This document shows positions 1-11,053 of a DNA stretch of 64,000 bases, in pieces. This DNA comes from Lepturacanthus savala (Eukaryota; Chordata; Actinopteri; Scombriformes; Trichiuridae). Below the pieces are notes generated by a model. That model was not told the DNA's origin and made no database searches. It saw only the letters and a program-made list of their open reading frames with translations. Each line of letters starts with the position of its first letter. Position 1 is the stretch's first letter. Made by a program: the position numbers and the translations under genes. The stretch lies in the NCBI GenBank assembly GCA_030544235.1, contig CM060463.1, positions 20,667,690 through 20,731,689 of the forward strand. The letters run 5' to 3'.

Positions 1-125
1 TAACGTGATAATTAATTAAATAATTTACTAAATTATTAATTACTACAGAAAAGTATAGATTCCTTAAATTCCTACTTAAGTAAGGTGGCAAGTATTTGTA
101 CTAAGTTACTTGACACATCCACTTG
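1..125 (+). mobile_element. Right end of a CAGAGGTG-type MITE (family R1)
   Basis: Ends with the block 'tacttaagtaaggtggcaag...ttacttgacac', which closes other copies in this window (for example 11054-11886, ending ttgacacctctg). The left part lies before the window. Confidence 0.6.
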
Positions 126-271
126 GCTGATAAAGGACCATGGACTAGTTTATATAAAAAAAAAAGCTCATCAGGAAAATCTATTTTCAGGCCCTTTCAG
201 GGCGACTGATCCCTGTCTGTTCTTCACACACCTCAGGCCTCACTACTCCTCTTCACCAGCAACATTGTATT

Positions 272-294
272 TGTGTGTGTGTGTGTGTGTGTGT
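272..294 (+). repeat. (TG)n microsatellite
   Basis: An uninterrupted TG dinucleotide run of about 11 units. Confidence 0.95.
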
Positions 295-599
295 AGAACA
301 TTCCAGAGAACAGGAGTCATACCTCCATAACTCCTCTTCTAACAAGCAGCTCTGGCTCTCTCCTCTGACCCTTGCCACTGTTTATTCTCCCAGCTCCATA
401 GCAGACCCACGTATCTCCTCGTCCCTGCCTTGTCTGAGCAGTTTTTTCACAAATTATCTTTAAAGACCGACCCTTGTCTTTCGAACTCATCACAGACCTT
501 TGTTTTTTTTTCAAAGACTATGTGCATTCAGGCCCTTTAAAAAAAAACGGTTTGCCAATGAAACCGTAGATGCCTGGGAACCTGATCTGGCCATTTCAA

Positions 600-1076
600 C
601 TTCAGGCCAAGGGAGCGCGGCGTATTATTTATTTAACTCTGCGACTCAGGAGCTGAAGCCGCCGGTTCGAGGTGAGGTCCGATTGTCTGCTCCCCCCCTC
701 CCCGAGGAGAGGAAGTACAGTGTCTCTGCGGAAGTCGACAACAAACCGCCTGACGACTCTACAGCTGCATATGGTTTTCCTGGCAAGCAAGCAAACGCTT
801 GGGGGGGGAGTGGGAGTCGGCAGTTGAGCAGATGTCTTTTGCGTCATAGTCATATCGAACGCCGTTATACCTTCTCCTCTGAAGGGGTCAGTCAGCTGTA
901 GGCCAGGCAGCTTCCTCACAGAAACGCCTTCTGCCCTGTCGCTGCTTTAAAAAAATAAATAAATAAAGTATCGGCAGGATCACACCTGAGGCCACACAGA
1001 CAGGAGTCGGCGAAGCTTGTGAACAGCAGTCACTCGAATGGAGCGAGCAGCAGAGACAGAATAGAGGAGACGCACG
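600..1076 (+). promoter_or_regulatory. Candidate promoter and noncoding first exon
   Basis: A repeat-free island with more CG dinucleotides than its surroundings (gcgcgg, gccgccggttcg, ggaagtcgac, tcgaacgccg, agtcggcg, gagcgagc). An AT-rich TTTAAAAAAATAAATAAATAAAG box (948-967) is followed about 110 bp later by a perfect donor, ACGCACG|gtgagt, at 1077. The only ATG shortly before the donor (1038) runs into TAG after eight codons, so any such exon would be 5'UTR. It could serve an upstream iqsec1 isoform or another transcript. There is no RNA evidence. Confidence 0.3.
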
Positions 1077-1082
1077 GTGAGT

Positions 1083-1411
1083 GTGGGTCTGTTTCGGTAG
1101 TGGACGGAACGGGAGATATTATTAGACTTCTACTGGCTTGCACTCCCAAAATCATGTGAGGAGGCTTTTGGTATTTGGACACCGCATGTTGTTCATGTTG
1201 TTGTGTTTTTCGCTCTCTCTCTCTTCATGCTCCGTGCGGTGATGTCACTCTGGGAGTTGTCGTCTGTGATCAATCGATGACAAGGTCGCTATATTCTAGC
1301 GATTTCACTTATCTCTCGCCTTTAGCACGGCAGGAATTGTTTTCACGCTGATTAGGCTTGTCGGACCCGATCCTCTTATGTAAAAGCTAATTCACCTTGA
1401 CTGTCTTGGTG
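1083..1411. other. No gene; unique noncoding sequence
   Basis: Mixed sequence with a short CT run (1212-1225). No repeat, exon or motif that I can support. Confidence 0.5.
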
Positions 1412-2037
1412 TCAGTATAGATAGATATAGATACTAACATTTAAAAATATTTTAAAGTATCAACTCAAGCTTTTTTACTCAAATAAAAGTGTAAAAGTGC
1501 TGGTTTTCAAAAGTAAAATATATGAGCTGTAAACACTTTTTAGCAAGAGATATTGCAGTTTATGCAACGTATTGTCCCTTTAAAAGTATTTGAACAGGTA
1601 ATAGTGAAAGTATTTAAACTATTAAATATAATATGGAAGAATGAGAACAAGTGATTTTTGTGCAAGTTCAACCTTTGTCTCCAAATATATAAGCTGTGTT
1701 TTATGCGTTGCGTTGTCCCTTTAAAGGTATTTTAACAGTGAAAAAGTGCTGACTTTAGTAAAATTTGTGGCAAAGAGCAGATCAAATAATGCACTTTCTG
1801 GCATAAAATCACTTTTTGGCAGTTTGACGGTTGTCATGAAAACAAGCTGGAATGAAATAGGAGTAACAAAAATATTTTTCAAAATGTAATGAGCAGAAAG
1901 TACAGATAATTGTTTGAAAATGTGGAAAGAGTGGGAGTAAAAAGTTTGCTATGAAAAATGATTAGCCCAGTAAAGTATAGATACCCAAGATTTCTACCCA
2001 AGTAAGGTAGAGAAGTATTTGTTGTTAGTTACCTCTG
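1412..2037 (+). mobile_element. R1-type MITE copy
   Basis: Shares with other copies the order: atagatact, 'aaagtatcaactcaagc' and 'tttttactcaa', 'gtccctttaaa', 'aagtgattttt', 'gtcatgaaaacaagctgg', 'aatgaaataggagtaacaa', 'gtaaagtatagatacccaag' and a terminal 'acctctg'. The left terminus is degraded. No transposase ORF. Confidence 0.7.
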
Positions 2038-3115
2038 CTTGGCAGTGATGGACACAGCAGGTCAGAGGACTTGAACCCGAAGGGGAAAGAAAAAGTCCTG
2101 TGCACTTTTTCTTGATCTGAGAGGAAACTGTAAACTCTGCAGAAGCTGTACAGTAGTTTGACTGTGTGCCAGTATTGGCATGAGCTGTTATGAATATTTC
2201 AACAATGCAGTGTCTTATTTCCACCTGTTATTTGATTCAAGCGTTTCCTGCAGCTCCCGGTAATATCTAAAGTGTGTTTGATTGGTAGGTTTATTGTCAT
2301 TTTATGGTACATTTAAATCTTGTTCAACCATTTTCACTGTAAATGGCTTGAATCTTTACCCACTTACAGCATTAACCCATTTAAGCCCTTTTTTTTCCAA
2401 AGTTTTCATGCATAAAATATAGTTGAGTCATAAAAATAATAACTATTTATTTCCATTTTGTACTCTGCTTTGAAGAAAAAAACATTTTATTAACTGGCAA
2501 CTATAGTACTACAAATATGTCCATAAACAAAAAACTATTTATCCCAGGTACAAAATACTTTTGGGGGGTTATTTTAGAGAATTGAGATGGTTTATCTTCG
2601 CCATGTTCTCAGGATGAAGGGACAGGAAGTTGACGACGTCATATGATGTAGGATGGAAGGACTTGGAAACTTGGAAACTTATGTGTTTGGCTTAAAACCT
2701 TTTCTAAGTTGTATACTGTCATGTCATCGAAAAAAACTGAATGAGTAACATTTCGATTTTTTATTTTGAGTAGATAATGACAGTCATAGACTTCGGCAAC
2801 TAATACTGAGTGAGCTACAAATAGATTAAATATAAAACTGAAGAATGAGAACTTGAATTTTAGGGAAAAATCAACCTCTAAATCCCAATATATAGGGATA
2901 TATATATATAAAATAATAAAATCTTATCAAGTGAAAATGTCTTATTTGGTGCAGTTAGTCCAACATTTAGCCGAATTCTATTTTTTCATTGGCAGATAAT
3001 TTAGCAATTTCAAAGTTGTTGTTTTTTTTTTAACAAAATATTAGTCTATGTTCTTAGGATGAAAAATTGACCCCAAAACTAAATGCCTTACATTTTGAAA
3101 TTAACTTAATTATCT

Positions 3116-3222
3116 GGGAGACACAGTGGCGCAGGGGTTAGCGCTGTTACCTCACACCAAGAAGGTCGCAGGTTCAAGACCTCCTTGAATCCTGGGTCTG
3201 GGACCTTTCTGTGTGAAGTGGC
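3116..3222 (+). mobile_element. tRNA-derived SINE, 5' head fragment
   Basis: Has a pol III A-box-like GTGGCGCAGGGGTTAGCGC and a B-box-like AGGTTCAAGACCTCC, the hallmarks of a tRNA-derived SINE head. It stops at 'ctgtgtgaagtgg', where block A begins. Confidence 0.7.
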
Positions 3223-3441
3223 CTGTTTTAACATAAATATTTTTATACAGATTTACATTATACACATAAACATTACAATCAATCAAGCTTGATGTCACAA
3301 GTTGACATCAAGCTTTTGAACTGATTATACTGTAGGTTCCAACAAACACTTAACACTAATACTTTTCTCCTCTAAAATTAACATTTTAATGCATTTTAAT
3401 GTAGTCTTTTTATCTCATCTCATCTCTATTGTGGACTGTGG
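3223..3441 (+). repeat. Block A, copy 1 (palindrome-bearing repeat)
   Basis: Near-identical to 12746-12960, from 'ctgttttaacataaatat' to 'attgtggactgtggg'. Contains a perfect 13-bp hairpin: aagcttgatgtca (3285-3297) and tgacatcaagctt (3303-3315) around a 5-nt loop. Both copies run directly into a SINE on the same strand. Confidence 0.8.
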
Positions 3442-3790
3442 GTTAGCGCTGTTGTTTCACAGCAAGAAGTTTGTAGGTTCAAGACCTCCTTGGTCCTGGG
3501 TCTGGGACCTTTCTGTGTGGAGTTTGCATGTTCTCCCCGTGTCTGCGTGGGTTTTCACCGGGTACTCCAGCTTCCTCCCACAGTCCAAAAACATGCTGAG
3601 GTTAATTGGCAACTCTAAATTGCCCATAGATGTGAGTGTGTGAGTGAATGGTGTGTGTGCCCCATGATTGGCTGATGACCATCTGGGGTGTATCCCTGCC
3701 TCTCGCCGTAACACACTGGGATTGGCTCCAGCAGACCCCTGCGACCCTAATGAGGAATAAGCAGGTATAGAAAATGACTGACTGACTGAC
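3442..3790 (+). mobile_element. tRNA-derived SINE, nearly full body with TGAC tail
   Basis: Runs from 'ttagcgctgttg' through the B-box-like 'ggttcaagacctcc', the body 'gtgtggagtttgcatgttct' and 'cttcctcccacagtccaaaa', to 'gcgaccctaatgaggaataa' and a (TGAC)n tail. This is the abundant fish SINE type. Related copies are at 12958, 13486 (minus), 17361 and 33391. Confidence 0.85.
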
Positions 3791-4005
3791 TAAATTATCT
3801 GCCAATGCAATGAGGAAGGGACAATAATTTGATGACATCATATGACAGGAAGCACTTGGAAAGGTGTGTTTTTAGCTTAAAACCATTGTCTGAGTTGTCT
3901 ACTATCATGTCATTAAACGAAACTGTATGAATAACATTTCAATTTTTTGTGTTTTGAGTAGAAAACTTCAGCAACTAAAGTTACCGGTGGGCTTAAATGG
4001 TTTAA

Positions 4006-5555
4006 CATCAGTACTGAATTTGGAGTCCAGCTTTATTTTTGCAGTAACACCATAATATTTGGGTTAGCCAGCAATGTCATTTACATTCATTGCCTTTAAA
4101 ACAGACATGAGTTGAATAATAATGGATTTTGATTGCCATAACGATGAATGAGTGTCACCCTAATAACTTAAATGTCATTAAACCTCAGACAGGCAGCTGC
4201 TGCAATCTGTGTCGTTTTTTCATCGCTGTCAGGTGCTGTAATTGGCCCGCCTCTGCCATCAATGATCGACCCGTAGCTCAGTCAATAAAGACCGGACAGC
4301 GGCTGAGGATGTGGAGGGGGGTGCCTTCGCCACCTGGGGTCCTCCTCCATCTTTTATGCATTTCAGTGAGGTCAAGCTCATCCAACATTAATGGATAACC
4401 ACCGCCTCCAGTGTGTGTGTGTCACGCTATCTCAGCCGGCTCGGTTCTGACCCTGGGCTGTCAGTGGTCCAGGGGGGTACCACCCAGGCCCCTGCTGCTC
4501 TGTGAGGCCCGGTGAAGCCTGACTTAACCCTGACTCTCATAACAGCAATGTGCCACCTGATAATGGCACTCTGACGGATTAGAGGCGCAGCAGCGCTCTC
4601 CCGGGAAGCCCGCAACCACTTAAAATCTAAGCTATTGGCCGTATCCGCCATGACCTTTTCTCTTTCAAAGTGCTTTTCCCAGTGTGGCTTCAGAAAGTCC
4701 ATTATTTTCTCCTCAGGAAGAGTTCTGCCTCTACCTTTGTACATTCTGAAAGCTAAATTCTACCTAACAGCTGGAGGCAGTGCTCTCCAGATTGTGGCTG
4801 CGTGCGTATGCATGATGTGGATTCGCTCCGCATCTGCTCAAGTGAAGTGTGCAAGGAAAGTTTCATCATTATCTCAGCACAGGATGGAGCAGGCTCAGCT
4901 GGCAACATCTGGCTGATCCTGTATTACATAAGTCCTAAAAAAAAAAAAAAAAATCGTTGTTTGACTCAAATCACTTTTCCCAAAACCACAGACAAGTCAA
5001 GTGGAACACTTGAACACAGGATGGTATTTTTCTCATTCAAAGTAATTTAGAAAGGCTCTGTCTTTAATTATGAATCAAAACGGAGTGTTGTAGCCTATAA
5101 ATTGTAATAGCATGTTTAATACTGACTTTTCCCTCAGAGAGTGTGGTTGTAAGAGAGGTTTTCAAGAGCTTTCAGAAATCCGAAGGAATTATTACATCCA
5201 TTACGTTAATAAGTCCCATTTCTACGATTTTTTTATTATTATTATTACTGTAGTGTTCATATACATAAAATGAAATGAAGATACTTCAGAATTTCTGTGA
5301 GGAAGGTTTGTTTGCCAGCTGGTTGCTCTGTAAAAATTACAACAAAGCTGTACTGTATGTATGGCAGCCTTGTAGTTAATCAATCGGGGGCTAATGGTTC
5401 CTGGAACACCCCCTGCTACTTACCCACGCCCTGTGGCCTGACACTCTGGCAAAATATCCATCACTGGCAGTATTTGCCTGGGGTTTCTGTTTTCACTGTT
5501 GAATTGTGGCTGCTGCTCTCACTGCTGGTAGGAAGGCATAGTGTTGTTGGCGATT
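4006..5555. other. No gene; largely unique sequence with a possible conserved block
   Basis: From about 4190 to 4920 the sequence is GC-balanced and free of the window's repeat families. It contains a 105-codon minus-strand ORF (4744 to 4427) without splice support or recognisable homology. A17 run at about 4937-4954. It may be a conserved noncoding element; I cannot show this. Confidence 0.35.
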
Positions 5556-6044
5556 TTAAAGGAGTCCTATTATTTGAAAAAAATGTATTTTCAGTGCTTG
5601 TGTGTAAATATTTAGGTCTCTGTTGTTCCTGTTAACACACAAACTGTGAATTGTTGTGGTTCGGCCTCTTCTGTAGTGTTGCTGAACACAAGCTGGTTCG
5701 AAATGGCTCCTGTTGTGATGTCACAACAGGAGCAGAAGTTAAAAGTAAAAGTAAAGACGCCCTTCTCCCTCCAGAGTGTTTGCACTCAACTTCTGTTTTT
5801 CTGACCGACTGCAGCTGTTTGAGGGGCGGGACATTTTGGATGGCGTTAGGTTATTCACAACAGAGTGTTTTGGTAGGGAGAAGAGAGGGGTAAACGGGGG
5901 TTTTCAGCGTGAGGAGGTAGAATAAATTCCTGATACAGGTCCAAATAGATGCTTTTGGGCCATAAAAACCTGCTATTTTTTTAGACATAGACCAGGAAAA
6001 TCAAAATATTAAACTGTGAAAATGCCAAACTAGGGCCCCTTTAA
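5556..6044 (+). mobile_element. TTAAAGGGG-type MITE (family D), complete copy
   Basis: Bounded by TTAAAGGAGTCCTA and TAGGGCCCCTTTAA, imperfect inverted repeats that start and end in TTAA, as in elements that duplicate TTAA. The interior includes 'gtgcttgtgtgtaaatattt', 'gaacacaagctgg', an internal palindrome 'cctgttgtgatgtcacaacagg' and 'gacattttggatgg'. Other copies: 10367-10550, 17715-18295 (minus), 31325-31766, 34435-34899 and 58612-58799. Confidence 0.75.
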
Positions 6045-7254
6045 AATCAAAAATGGTGAGGTTGCTGGTGAGGATGGAGTAAATGCGGTTAGCTGCATTG
6101 TATGCTGCCATTGCTTGTGTTTTGATACTTAGAGTTGAGGTTTAGTATGGACAATTGCCACTTGCCAAATAATTGTAATTATACATGCAGATGTGGGAAA
6201 AATCACTTTAATAAGATATCAGCACACTAATTTGAGGAAAAAAAACTTCCCTTGGACCTCATATTTTTCTGTGTGCCCCACACTATCTCCAGAACCCCCC
6301 CCACGACCTCAATTCTCTCACTCTCCCTTGTCTCCTCCTCCTCCTAATCTTTTATTATTTGTAGCTGAAGTCTGCAATCAATTAGTACGACAGAGGGCCC
6401 AATCAATTCCTGCTCATTTGCAATTCCTCCCCGTTAAACACTTTCCTTTATTACCAATGTCATAATTAATGTGGAGGAGATTGAGGGGAAGGGAAGAATG
6501 AGTGTGTGGACTCAGAAGAGGGAGAACAGAGTTGGCATAATATGTGTGTGCATGTTAGTTATGTGTTTGCTCCCTGATTTTATCGCACTCTGCTTATCCA
6601 GAACTACAGTCAGCCACTGCATGCATCACTCATCATATGTTTAGTGGTACATGCTTACATTGCACATCCCTGCAGTGAAGGTATCAGATTGCATGGTGGG
6701 TGGACTGTACTGATGGTCATAAGAGGCTGTCTTCCAGGACTAGTATGCGTGTTTGGGCTACAGAAATGTGTAAAATTATATGATTGTATTGTCATAATAC
6801 AATTCTATTGTGGCACAACATACTTCAAAGTGAAAATGAATAAATAATACATACATGAATAATTTATAGGCTGACTTATTTAGAATATTTTGGTCAGTTA
6901 GTTTATATTTTGCTATCAGTTTTTTTTTTTTTTTAATTAAACCACATCCTAATTAATAGGCTAATGTTTATTAGCACGTAGGCTACCTATTGGCTAATCC
7001 TCACATTAGCTTGTCACAAATAACACAAAATCAATCACCTCTATGGTAAAATGAAAAAAAAGAAACACCCATTACCAAATATTACACCAGGCAGAAAGAC
7101 ATGCAAACACAACATTGATTTATCATTGCCTTACTAAGCTAATATGGCTAACAGCTAAACATTACTCTTGTTTATAGAATGAGCAGATGCTGAACCGCAT
7201 CATTCAGTCATGAGTCATGCATTTCCAGTTATCTAGCAAACAAAAATAGGTTGT
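6045..7254. other. No gene; noncoding sequence
   Basis: A stretch at about 6290-6480 (CCTCCTCCTCC followed by ATTAGTA/TAATTAATG words) is repeat-free and could be regulatory. The rest is AT-rich without recognisable repeats or exons. Confidence 0.35.
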
Positions 7255-7760
7255 ATATAGTTTATGATGGTTGATGAGAATGTTCTACAGAAAGTTGAAT
7301 GCTATACCTAAAAGTTTAAGGCTGCCAGGAGGTCAGGGTACAACTGGATGTGCTAATTTGTTAAAACACAGGAAGCATTCACAATAATGTGTATCTAACT
7401 GGTGATGCAGCACATTCAATGACTTCCTTTCCTCTCAAAATGTTGAATATTCACGCTTCTTTGATCTCTGAAAGGATGTCTGGCTTTAAATAGCTGCTAA
7501 TTGCTCTGCTATGTTCCCCAGCTAGCCGCTAAATTTATGTTTAGTGCCGGTTGTGGTTATGGTTTATGAAAGTATTATATTGAAAGCTGAATGCTACACC
7601 TGAATGTGTAAAGATCTTTAATATGGCTACCAAAAGGTCATGGTATAACTCGATATGCTAAGCTATTAAAACATAGGGAGCTTTCACAATAACGTATATC
7701 TAACTGGTGATTGCAGCACAACCAATGACTTTCTTTCCCTTCATATTGTAAGCATACTAA
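7255..7760 (+). repeat. Diverged tandem duplication, about 300-bp period
   Basis: The segment 7262-7450 is repeated at 7560-7750 in the same orientation: 'gtttatgatgg'/'gtttatgaaag', 'gaatgctatacct'/'gaatgctacacct', 'aggtcagggtacaactgg'/'aggtcatggtataactcg', 'cacaataatgtgtatctaac'/'cacaataacgtatatctaac', 'ggtgatgcagcac'/'ggtgattgcagcac'. The copies differ by substitutions and small indels. Confidence 0.8.
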
Positions 7761-8802
7761 AAAAAAGGTATGTTGACAACAAATCAAGCTAATAGGTGTT
7801 AGTAGAATGTGCACAGCTGTGCAGAAGCATGTTTTATGAGCAGTGGGATGGCAGCGTGATTTGGGGGCAGGTGGTGGACCACTGGTAATTACTGAGCAGC
7901 ACCACTGCACAGTCCCCACACACCAATCTGTCTTCTTCTGGTCCTAATGAAAAGCCTTTTAACATCTGATTAGCTTTTAATGTCACACTGTGGGTGGGGG
8001 TGTGGTTTGGATATAAGAGACTGGGAAAACAGGTCACTATGGAGATGTATATTAGTTTTTGATTGAGGAGCAGAGCAGCCCAGGTGTAGATAATTGCAAG
8101 GAGTACTGTACCGTTACCATAAGTGTGTGTTTGCATATATGGGCCATTTTGCGGTTGCATTTCTTCTCCTTCTGTCTCCATCTCGAACCCATAGAGGCAT
8201 CGTGCCTGATGGATTTCGCAGATGAAGTATTTGATGACACAGGAGAGACAAAGCCTATAAGAAATTCATAGCAGATTATCAGCCGAGATGATAATGGACA
8301 TCAGGCGCATAATGGCTGAGGTTGGCATTTTCCACCAGTTGCTGTGATATCGCTTGCTTTATTTTAACATGATTCTAGCCTGCTCATTTTCTCTCCCTCC
8401 TTGTTCCTCTGGCATGAAGACAACAATTCCTCAAAGAACAGCAAACAGTCACATTGTCCTTTTTCTCCTTCATGCCGGGAGCTTTCATCTGATCCCTCGT
8501 ATCAAGTCACAGCTCAGAAGAAATGAGCTCTCATAGGCTATGGTATCAATATGAATTCCCTATAAAGGGAAGAAAAACATTTCCTGGACTTTTTTTCTGT
8601 GATTTCGTAGCTTTTGCAGTTTCTCACTGTTTGGCATGAAAGCTATCACAAATGCCAGCGAGTCTTTCATGGTATTTCTCACCAGAGACAGCAGCCCATA
8701 ATCTTGAAAAACACTTTTAATATGCGACTGTACAAGCTTGTCATTTTGTAAAAACTTAAAGGAAGCATACTTGGAATGTTTTCAGACTAACTCGACTGTC
8801 AT
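7761..8802. other. No gene; unique noncoding sequence
   Basis: Mostly repeat-free. The overlapping short ORFs on both strands (about 7830-8270) lack splice context and codon bias. No motif that I can support. Confidence 0.35.
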
Positions 8803-9262
8803 AGGGCTGCAACGAATACTCGATTTATTGATTAATTGCCAACTATGGCATTAATCACTAACTATTTTAACAATTGATATGAGTCATTTTGCAACTTCTC
8901 TGCTTCCAGATTCTCAAATGTGATTATTTTGAGTTACATGTTACGGTACAACAGAGTTTATTCGACAGAGGCGTAAAAACAAAATGTGCATCAAAATCAG
9001 ATGATGGAAACTAGAGCTGCAGCAATTAAACTATTACATTCATAGTTATCCAAAATCACTGGTTCCTGCCTGTTAAATATGATTATGTTCTGGTTTCTTT
9101 AGTCTTCTATAATAGTAAAGTGATGATTTTTCGGTTGTGGACTGTTGGTCTGGACAAGAAAGACACGCCAGGTTGAATCTTCAGCTTCAACCTGGCATTC
9201 ACCAAAAACTAATCGATTAATCATTTCAATCATTGACAGATTAATCAACTAGTTTCAGTCCT
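8803..9262 (+). mobile_element. AGGGCTGCAACGA-type repeat (family E)
   Basis: Begins AGGGCTGCAACGAATACTCG and ends with 'tagtttcagtcct'. The interior words 'attgccaactatggcattaatc', 'tctggtttctttagtcttct' and 'ggactgttggtctggac' recur at 14676, 19446, 19930 and 25535. A second 'gagctgcagcaatta' start at about 9012 hints at one copy nested in or fused to another. Confidence 0.7.
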
Positions 9263-9705
9263 ATTCAGTGATGCTAATCTTCATAAACGCCAGCAGCTGG
9301 TTTTTCAGATGGTTTTGTACATCTGTTGGTGTTATGCTGAACTGCTAAAGTAAAGTGAGCTGAGACTTAAAGGATCAGTTTATTAGAATGTGAGTCTTAT
9401 TCTTATGTATTTGTAGTTATAATAACATTATTCTGATTTTCTAAAAGTCTTTGCTGAAGTGAAGGAACATGGTCCCGCTAGTTTACCATCACATGTGAGT
9501 CACAAAACTAAGCATCTGTTTTTTCTGACAAATTAATACCCATCACTCATTAATAGACACAGGCTGGTTAAACAACACTCACCACACCGCTCTAATGGTA
9601 TTTTCCACAAAATATTTCTAAACATTTTGATGAAAATCATTCTATCCACTGCACGATGAAGTACTTCATATTTCCTAATACAAATCCTAATCCAGAGAGA
9701 AGTAC

Positions 9706-9835
9706 ACTTGCAAAAAATGTTAGAATGGGTTTATTCTATTGGTAGATAATTTATCTTATTTCAGGATTTTTTTTCCTGATTGGGGTTAATTTGGTCTTGT
9801 TCGGAGACAACAAGACTAACATGTTCTTAAAAAAG
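9706..9835 (+). mobile_element. Fragment of CACTGCAAAAA-type MITE (family M)
   Basis: Has 'cacttgcaaaaaatgtta', 'ctattggtagataatttatc', 'ttatttcaggattt' and 'ggacaacaag'-like words shared with the copies at 29169 and 31070. No right terminus was found. Confidence 0.45.
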
Positions 9836-9896
9836 ATTAATTAATTGATTAGTTTTGATTAATTATTTGATAGATATATTATTTACATCGGTTGGT

Positions 9897-10332
9897 TTAA
9901 CCCCTTAAGCTCTAGGCCTATTTATCAGTCTACCTCCCGAAAATTACATGCCCATACTTAATGTAGTATATCTCCACAACTACAGGGTTTTCTGAATGAT
10001 CTTGGGCTTAAAATAAAGCTAACACCTGTGGGATAGTTGTAGAAGTCCCAGAATCAATTTAAAATGTACAGTGTTAAAGTAAATCCAGGTAGAATGAAGG
10101 AAAAAAGTGAAAAAATTTGCTCCGCCCCCAAAAAAAATCATCTATTTGGGTTGAAAATTACTAATACTGAAAGCTAATAATGGTTAAAATAAATTTGTAG
10201 CTGAGTTTCTTGTCGACATTTTGGTGTATTACATGAACATATTGGTGATTATTAGTCGGCGTAACAAGAAGGATTTAAACTTTAAAACTCCAGGGTACCC
10301 CCCTGGGGGGACCTTAGAGTTTAAGAGGTTAA
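9897..10332 (+). mobile_element. TIR element TTAACCCCTTAAGCTCTAGG
   Basis: The left TTAACCCCTTAAGCTCTAGG and the reverse complement of the right end (TTAACCTCTTAAACTCTAAGG) match over about 20 bp with a few differences, a short nonautonomous DNA element about 436 bp long. The 63-residue ORF inside has no recognisable domain. Confidence 0.7.
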
Positions 10333-10366
10333 AAGGAACTATATTACTTGATGTGTTGGATGACAT

Positions 10367-10550
10367 TTCCGACAGTGCTACCCCAATTAAAACAGAGTGG
10401 GCGTTTCGGTAGAGAGTGAGAAGGCAGACTACATTGCTGCTATAGGCTTAATTAGACACTTGCAGATCATAAAAGTATGCATGTTCTTTTAAATAAACCA
10501 TAAAATTTAAAATAGTAAACTGGGGAAATGGTAAAATAGGACCTGTTTAA
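10367..10550 (+). mobile_element. Family D MITE, right half
   Basis: Matches the right half of other D copies: 'gacatttccgacagtgcta', 'gagtgagaaggcagactac', 'attgctgctataggc', ending 'aaaataggacctgtttaa'. The left half is missing. Confidence 0.65.
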
Positions 10551-11053
10551 TGCTAACGCCTCCCTATACCAGCATTACACTATTAGACACATTTCCAGGA
10601 CTTTAAAAATTGTTCAGAGCAGGTTGAAGCCCTGGTTTTTGACTTGTGAGTTGACCTTAACATTTTGGAACTTTGTACAGAACACACAGTAATTTGAAAA
10701 TTATATAAATGAAATGAAATCACAGAATACTCGTCTCCTTTAAAAGTTTGAAAGAAAGCTTTTTTACATCGTTGTTTATGTGTTTGCAGTCATTTTCTGC
10801 CTTTTGTTTGACACTTGGAGACCAGTGACTCTTGAGCTACATCTTAAATTGCCAGAAAATAATAATAGACATTTTAATCAAACCAACATTGCAGCATTAA
10901 TATATAACCACCTGATTTTGAGGTAAAACCACAAGTGAGGATACCTGAAATGTCAGGAATACCTGCTGAGTAAAGAGAAAAACTGTGTCGGCAAATGATG
11001 CAATTGAAACAGGACATCTGTCTTGTTTTTACAGATTCTCTCATGTTCCCAGG
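10551..11053. other. No gene; AT-rich noncoding sequence
   Basis: Nothing recognised here. Confidence 0.5.

Larger units (their letters stand above)
2372..4005 (+). mobile_element. TTAACCCATTTAAGCC TIR element (family G), interrupted by insertions
   Basis: The left end TTAACCCATTTAAGCCC and the right end GGGCTTAAATGGTTTAA are inverted repeats. The same termini bound the 508-bp copy at 42090-42597 in the opposite orientation, which suggests that the extra length here comes from nested SINE and block-A insertions at about 3116-3790. Shared interior includes 'ttttcatgcataaaata', 'aactggcaactatag', 'tatttatcccaggtac' and 'actatcatgtcatt'. No coding capacity. Confidence 0.65.

Noticed and set aside
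3130..3190. tRNA gene
   Set aside because: A- and B-box-like motifs belong to a SINE head; no acceptor stem or cloverleaf pairing.
4427..4744. 105-codon minus-strand ORF in a GC-balanced stretch
   Set aside because: No recognisable domain or splice support; kept only as possible conserved noncoding sequence.
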